A stretch of 64,000 nt of DNA from Blastocystis hominis. Taxonomy: Eukaryota > Sar > Bigyra > Opalinata > Blastocystidae. The notes under the pieces were generated by a model. It was not told the DNA's origin and made no database searches. It saw nothing but the letters and a program-made list of their open reading frames with translations. The translations under genes and the position numbers were made by a program. Below are positions 59,901-64,000 of the stretch, in pieces. Where the stretch lies: assembly GCF_000151665.1 (NCBI RefSeq), contig NW_013171818.1:495308-559307 (forward strand). Direction: 5' to 3'. Numbering within the stretch: position 1 is the stretch's first letter; every line of letters starts with the position of its first letter.

Positions 59901-61599
59901 CTTCCTGCGTCGTATCCGAGTCTTTACGGCCTTCCTCGTTTCCTTTCTCTTCCTTCTTCGGTTTTCCTCTTCTACCTCGTCTCGACTTCTTCTTATTCTT
60001 CTTCTCCTCTTCTATCTCCGCTACCGTCTCCTTCGCCTTCTTAATGGCTGCCTCTAGATAGCGGTCGTCTTCCAGCGAGGTATTCTCTACCGATATCTCC
60101 TTCTTCTTCGCATCTTGCTCTTCCTTCACAGATATCTGCTTCTCTGATTCTTTCTCAGGCTCTGCCAAAAGTTCCTCTTTGCTCGGACCTTCGTTTCTTA
60201 CCTCCCTCTCCCCTTCCACACATTCCTTCTGGGGAGGAACTACCAAACCATCTGCATCGATGTTTATCCGGTAAGACTCCACAAGTCCGCGGTCTTCCAT
60301 AGACCAAACCTCAGGACCTTCCGAACCTTCTCGCCATCTCTCAATCTCCTCCTTCTCTACATCACTCTTAGGTTCGCTTTCCTCTGCCTGCGGTAAGCAC
60401 TTCCTCTCGGGCACTCGGACCATCATGTCCTCGTCCCAACTTTGGCTTCGCCTGTGCCACTTCACGTCAGGTCTGTGTACTTCGTCTCCTCTGTTGTGCA
60501 ATACTTTACTCTCTCCCTCTCTACCGAGGGTCTTCATCGTCCTCTCTTCTTGCAAGGGTTTCTCCTCCTCCTCCTCCTCCTCACTCTCTTCTTGATCCAC
60601 CTGGACATTCACTTTCACAGGTGTGACCACTCTGCAGTGTGAATTGGGGATAGTATCTCGTCTCGGTGAATGTTCTCGCGTTGAGGCGTTACTATAGTGA
60701 GATCTCTCACTCTCGGGGCTCGAGGGTCTCCAGCCACCCAGAGGGCTGCTCTTCCTTTCCTCCACCTCAAGCCATCCATCAACACTATCCGTCACCGAGT
60801 TCTCCATCGTGGAGTCACTCCAATATCCATTCTCGTTTTCATCCATCAAGACTTCCAGGTACTCTTCTTTCGGCCAATCCATGGGTGTCGTAGAAGGAGA
60901 GGACACTTCACTGCTACTCTCCTCTTCCTCCTCCCTGGCCCAATTCTGCCTTCCTTCCTCTGAGTACCTCCTTGTCTCTTCCTCTTTAGGATATTCTTCG
61001 ACCTCCCTTCCTTCGATACTCTCCTCACTCCATATCCTTCCGGGATTCTCTTGCTCCTTTGTTTCCATGGGGTGTTCCTTGGGTCCCGCTAGACACGTCT
61101 TCTCTACCGGGATATGCCCTACTTCCGTTTCTTCTTCCTTGGACATAGGTTTGTCACTCTTCACATCACAGCTTTCTTCTATCGGGTCTGACGGTCTCAC
61201 TGGCACCTCCATTCTCTCAAGCACCTGGGGCGATTCTGTCTTCTGGGGTCCATTGGTTCCCTTGGTTCCCTTCGGCTCCTGTAGCCTTACTCTTTGAACC
61301 CTCTCTTCGGTCGTCTCTTGTGCTTCCTCTCGGTTCTTCTCTTCCTTCACGGTGCTATCGTCTCCCTTTCTCTCTGCCTGTGATTTCTTCTCCGATGCCT
61401 TGGCTTCTAGCTCAACCTCCTTCCTTCTCGCCTCTCCCTTCTTCTTTCTTCTTTCTTCTTCTTCTTTCTTGGCTTCCAGAATTGGTTTCAGCTTCTTGTA
61501 CTCTTCTCTAGCCACTCTTATTCTATATGGTACTGTACCTCGCCTCCTCCTCTCTGTCTTGGCTGGTACCATATCTCCTCCAAAAGTGGGCATTTCCAA
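56924..61599 (-). mobile_element. Non-LTR (LINE-type) retrotransposon, nearly complete but damaged
   Basis: Read on the minus strand. The first long frame (61599-59185) has a Lys/Glu-rich charged region of about 580 residues (ORF1-like), then runs without a break into an apurinic-type endonuclease (VYGVATHNVG, LALQETKR). The frame breaks near 59305, continues as VICNVYIPTANAGG, breaks again near 59170, and resumes (59164-56924) with GDFNMSPSE, IDYILHS and SDHNGLSATL. Reverse transcriptase follows with FIDFKKAYDTV, GLRQGCPLSP and MFADDIVVF, all catalytic Asp present. The C-terminal zinc knuckle seen at 53140 is missing and the element ends at WRTR without the shared 3' terminus. Two frameshifts and the 3' loss mean it cannot move by itself. 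Confidence 0.85.
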
Positions 61600-62156
61600 C
61601 GAATTCCAGTACTACCATCGCATCCTGCAACTCTTTGAACCATGTCCTCTCTCTTCCCAAAGATAAGAGAAAGCAGAAAAATCAGTGTTTAATTTCCCAG
61701 ATGGGAAGGCAAATATACTGTCGGATCGAATTGGGCTCAATTTACTACAAATCGGCCCCTCATCCACCAAATCAAGTGGCGTATCCAAATTCGCATTCTT
61801 ATCCGACATTTCAGAATGAACCTTCTTATACGGCGGGACATTCTTCTGTTGGACCGTATTCGTCCTCTCTGATGAATCGCACTCTCGCTTCCTCACATTA
61901 TCACTACACAAAACCTTCAGGTCTTCTTTGTCATTACTGCTATCTTTTCCATACTATCTTCATTCATATATACTGTATCCATATTCTTTTTTCCTTTTAT
62001 TCATAGGGTGTCTTCATTCCTATTTGTATACGATTCTTCTTTCACAGCCGCTTCAAAACTCAATATTCCTGTCGAATTTGAGTTTCCCAATGTCTTCTTT
62101 GCATTCTCTTTCTTATTTCCTCTACACCACACAAAATTGAAAAATCGAAAAATCGT
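61600..62156. other. Region upstream of the retrotransposon, unassigned
   Basis: About 0.55 kb, possibly the 5' untranslated part of the element. A plus-strand frame over 61700-61990 is Ser/Tyr/Pro/His-rich (QVAYPNSHSYPTFQN); I do not recognise it. Confidence 0.3.
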
Positions 62157-62585
62157 TTACCACACATAGGGAGAATCAACATTTTGCTCCCAACAACTTA
62201 CCATCAATATACTGCTCTCTCTCTCGCTCTCTTTTTCCTTCTTCTTCTTCTTCTTCTTCACTTCTTCACAGGGCAGCTCACAATCCTTCTTCTCTTCCAG
62301 CAAACTCGACTCTACCTTTGTTGAAGGCGAAACCTCTTTTGGTTCAATCGGCTTGACCTCCTCTTCCAAACGCACTCTTTTACTCTCCGTGTGTCGCAAT
62401 ACCACTTCTTCCTTTTCACCTCCGGGTCTCTTCACACGGTTCTCACTATTCTTCTCTTGCGTTTTTATAGGAGTTTTGCCGTGGTTGGGAGATTTCGTAC
62501 CAGTCCTTCTTGATTTTGATTTTTGATTTCTAGAATGCTTCTTCACCTTCACGATCGTCTTCTTCTTCTTCATTTCCGCCTTCAT
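62157..62585 (-). CDS. Lys/Glu-rich hypothetical protein fragment
   Basis: Open frame of 142 codons, strongly basic then acidic, with several KKKK runs and no domain. The same frame continues upstream, without an ATG, to a stop near 62674. Composition resembles the ORF1-like part of the neighbouring retrotransposon, so it may be a piece of a related element rather than a gene. Low-complexity GAA/AAG repeats could keep the frame open by chance. Confidence 0.3.
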   Translation of the reverse strand: MKAEMKKKKTIVKVKKHSRNQKSKSRRTGTKSPNHGKTPIKTQEKNSENRVKRPGGEKEEVVLRHTESKRVRLEEEVKPIEPKEVSPSTKVESSLLEEKKDCELPCEEVKKKKKKKEKESERESSILMVSCWEQNVDSPYVW

Positions 62586-62879
62586 TGGGATTACCTCAGA
62601 CTGTTTTCTCTCACTGTCCTCTTTTAACTTCTTACAAGAGCCCTTGCCTTCTTCTTCTTCTTCTCTCTGTATCTACCTATCTGCACAACTTGTTCTTTTA
62701 ACCGATTATCTTCAGTACTTTCAACTTGTTCTTTCACAGACACCTCCACCGAACTCTTCCTTGACGTCCTTCGGCTCTTCACTAACCTCTCATTCTTCCT
62801 AAACTGCGGAAAACCAGTCTTCCTTGTGGATACACTTCATCAACAATCGTATACTTCTTCTCCAAGTACAATCAATATT

Positions 62880-62936
62880 AAACTCGTCTTGTCACGTGCT
62901 CTTGGAGGCGTTTCAACGCCATCAAGACGAGTTTTT
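62880..62936 (+). other. Nested hairpin followed by a T run
   Basis: AAACTCGTCTTG (62880-62891) pairs perfectly with CAAGACGAGTTT (62923-62934). Inside, GGCGTT and AACGCC pair around two bases (62907-62920). Five T's follow (62932-62936), a possible RNA polymerase III stop. A small structured RNA is possible, but no family is recognised. Confidence 0.4.
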
Positions 62937-64000
62937 CGGGTGTTATCATTTCACCCAACAATAACGAACTCCCACACCTGATTAGCTAATCCAATCAATT
63001 CAGTTCAATTCAATTCATGATATTTGTTGTGTGAAATACTAGTACTTTATGTGAAGTGAAAGTGATGAGGTCCCAAACATGTTAGGAGGCCATGAATACT
63101 CGATATCTCCATGAATTGTTGTCTTTGTGGATTGGTTCGTAGTCCTCTATCTAGATTCTTGGTACTCTCCATATACACTTCTTTCGCTCCTTCTCTTGGT
63201 GTGTTGTGACCCAACACTTCTCTTTAACACGCTGAGAACATATGAAATGAAATACTCCTCGATCCTCACCCCTGTTCTCTTCATGAGATCTGCATCAACC
63301 CCCTCCACAGAAGAGAGAGTAGTCTGCTGCAAAAGATCCCATTTTCCACTTTAGATCTCCCTATCCTCAGTGACCTCCAGTAAGATCTCCAAGCGTGTCG
63401 ATTTCAGCGAAATGAGTGTGATTATTAGAGTGGTCTTGTGTGGATGTGAAACTGAAAATAGGAAACTTGAGGTGGATTGAGACTTTCGTGAGATAGGTTA
63501 TTTTAACGATCGGTAGTGATGAAGTATTTTGGTATTAGAAATCGTATTAGGACGTAGTAAAGAATTGATGCGCTTTGCACTAATGTGGTAGCCGATAGTT
63601 CGACCTCTTTTGCACCGTGATGACAATTATGACCCTTTATCGGTCGTTGTAATCGACCAACTGACTTTGAGCCCTCATGGTTCTTAGGCTGCCAGGTCGA
63701 CAATCATCGGTTAGCAACCAAATTTCGCATTAAACGCGTCATTCCTTTACTACTGAGGATTGGCAAGTGTCAATGCTTTTCTCACAAAAGGCGTCAGTGA
63801 CACTTGGATGCAAGCAGCAGGGCACGATTCATCGCGCCGACAAAGTAGCGAGGCTGTAAATGCAGCGGACTCCAAAGGGTATTATAATGGTTTTTCATGT
63901 CTTTGAATTATGCTTAATTTGTAATGCCCACAAACCACTGTGTGCGTATTATCATCCAAAATCCATCTTTTGTTGTTTGTGCAACTTCTAAGTGTTGTGC
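62937..64000. other. Right-end region without a supported gene
   Basis: About 1.1 kb. A 9-bp inverted repeat, CAAGTGTCA / TGACACTTG, lies at 63764-63806. The GC content rises from about 63600. A box-C-like GTGATGA (63617) and box-D-like CTGA (63661) are spaced as in a C/D snoRNA, but the terminal stem is not convincing. Short frames here have no relatives. Confidence 0.3.

Noticed and set aside
63600-63680. C/D-box small nucleolar RNA
   Set aside because: Box-like GTGATGA and CTGA are present at plausible spacing, but the closing stem does not pair and no guide target was recognised.

Overview
The window is nuclear DNA of a eukaryotic protist, most probably Blastocystis or a close opalinate relative. 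Three things point there. First, the spliceosomal introns are extremely short: about forty can be placed here, nearly all 28-37 nt, GT...AG with TAG at the 3' end. Removing them gives whole-codon totals for ten genes whose ends are both set. Second, several genes carry the octamer TGTTTGTT at or just beyond the coding end. Third, at least one gene (low-molecular-weight tyrosine phosphatase) has no suitable encoded stop and gains TAA only if poly(A) is added 5 nt before that octamer, a mechanism described in Blastocystis. The genus is an inference; no marker gene other than 5S rRNA is present.

Layout. 1-1.5 kb: decayed leucine-rich-repeat (LRR) sequence, then a lone 5S rRNA gene (minus). 1.76-19.2 kb is a compact gene-rich block: a bridge-like lipid-transfer protein candidate (minus), a two-membrane-span protein (plus), and a minus-strand run of LMW-PTP, SRP receptor beta, a GT49 glycosyltransferase and the spliceosomal helicase Brr2. 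Base composition becomes strongly GC-rich from about 10 to 18.5 kb. 20.5-26.1 kb: a large secreted modular protein with two in-frame stops. 26.5-29.2 kb: a TBC Rab-GAP and a PHO80-type cyclin, convergent. 30.0-31.8 kb: a GC-rich orphan fragment of the modular family.

33-50 kb is AT-rich and dominated by a large imperfect inverted duplication: arms of about 5.2 and 5.7 kb around a 4.3 kb spacer. The right arm carries an intact major-facilitator transporter and the left arm a dead copy. The spacer holds a membrane-anchored glycosyltransferase-like gene. A distant paralogue lies at 54.4-56.2 kb. 50-62 kb is a graveyard of one non-LTR retrotransposon family: an almost full-length copy (minus, 56.9-61.6 kb), a rearranged piece (52.4-54.2 kb) and truncated 3' ends. 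The last 2.4 kb has no gene I can support.

Functionally the core block is housekeeping: splicing (Brr2), ER targeting (SRP receptor beta), glycosylation (GT49), lipid transport, phosphatase, Rab and cyclin control. The rest is surface, secretory and transporter genes mixed with repeats.
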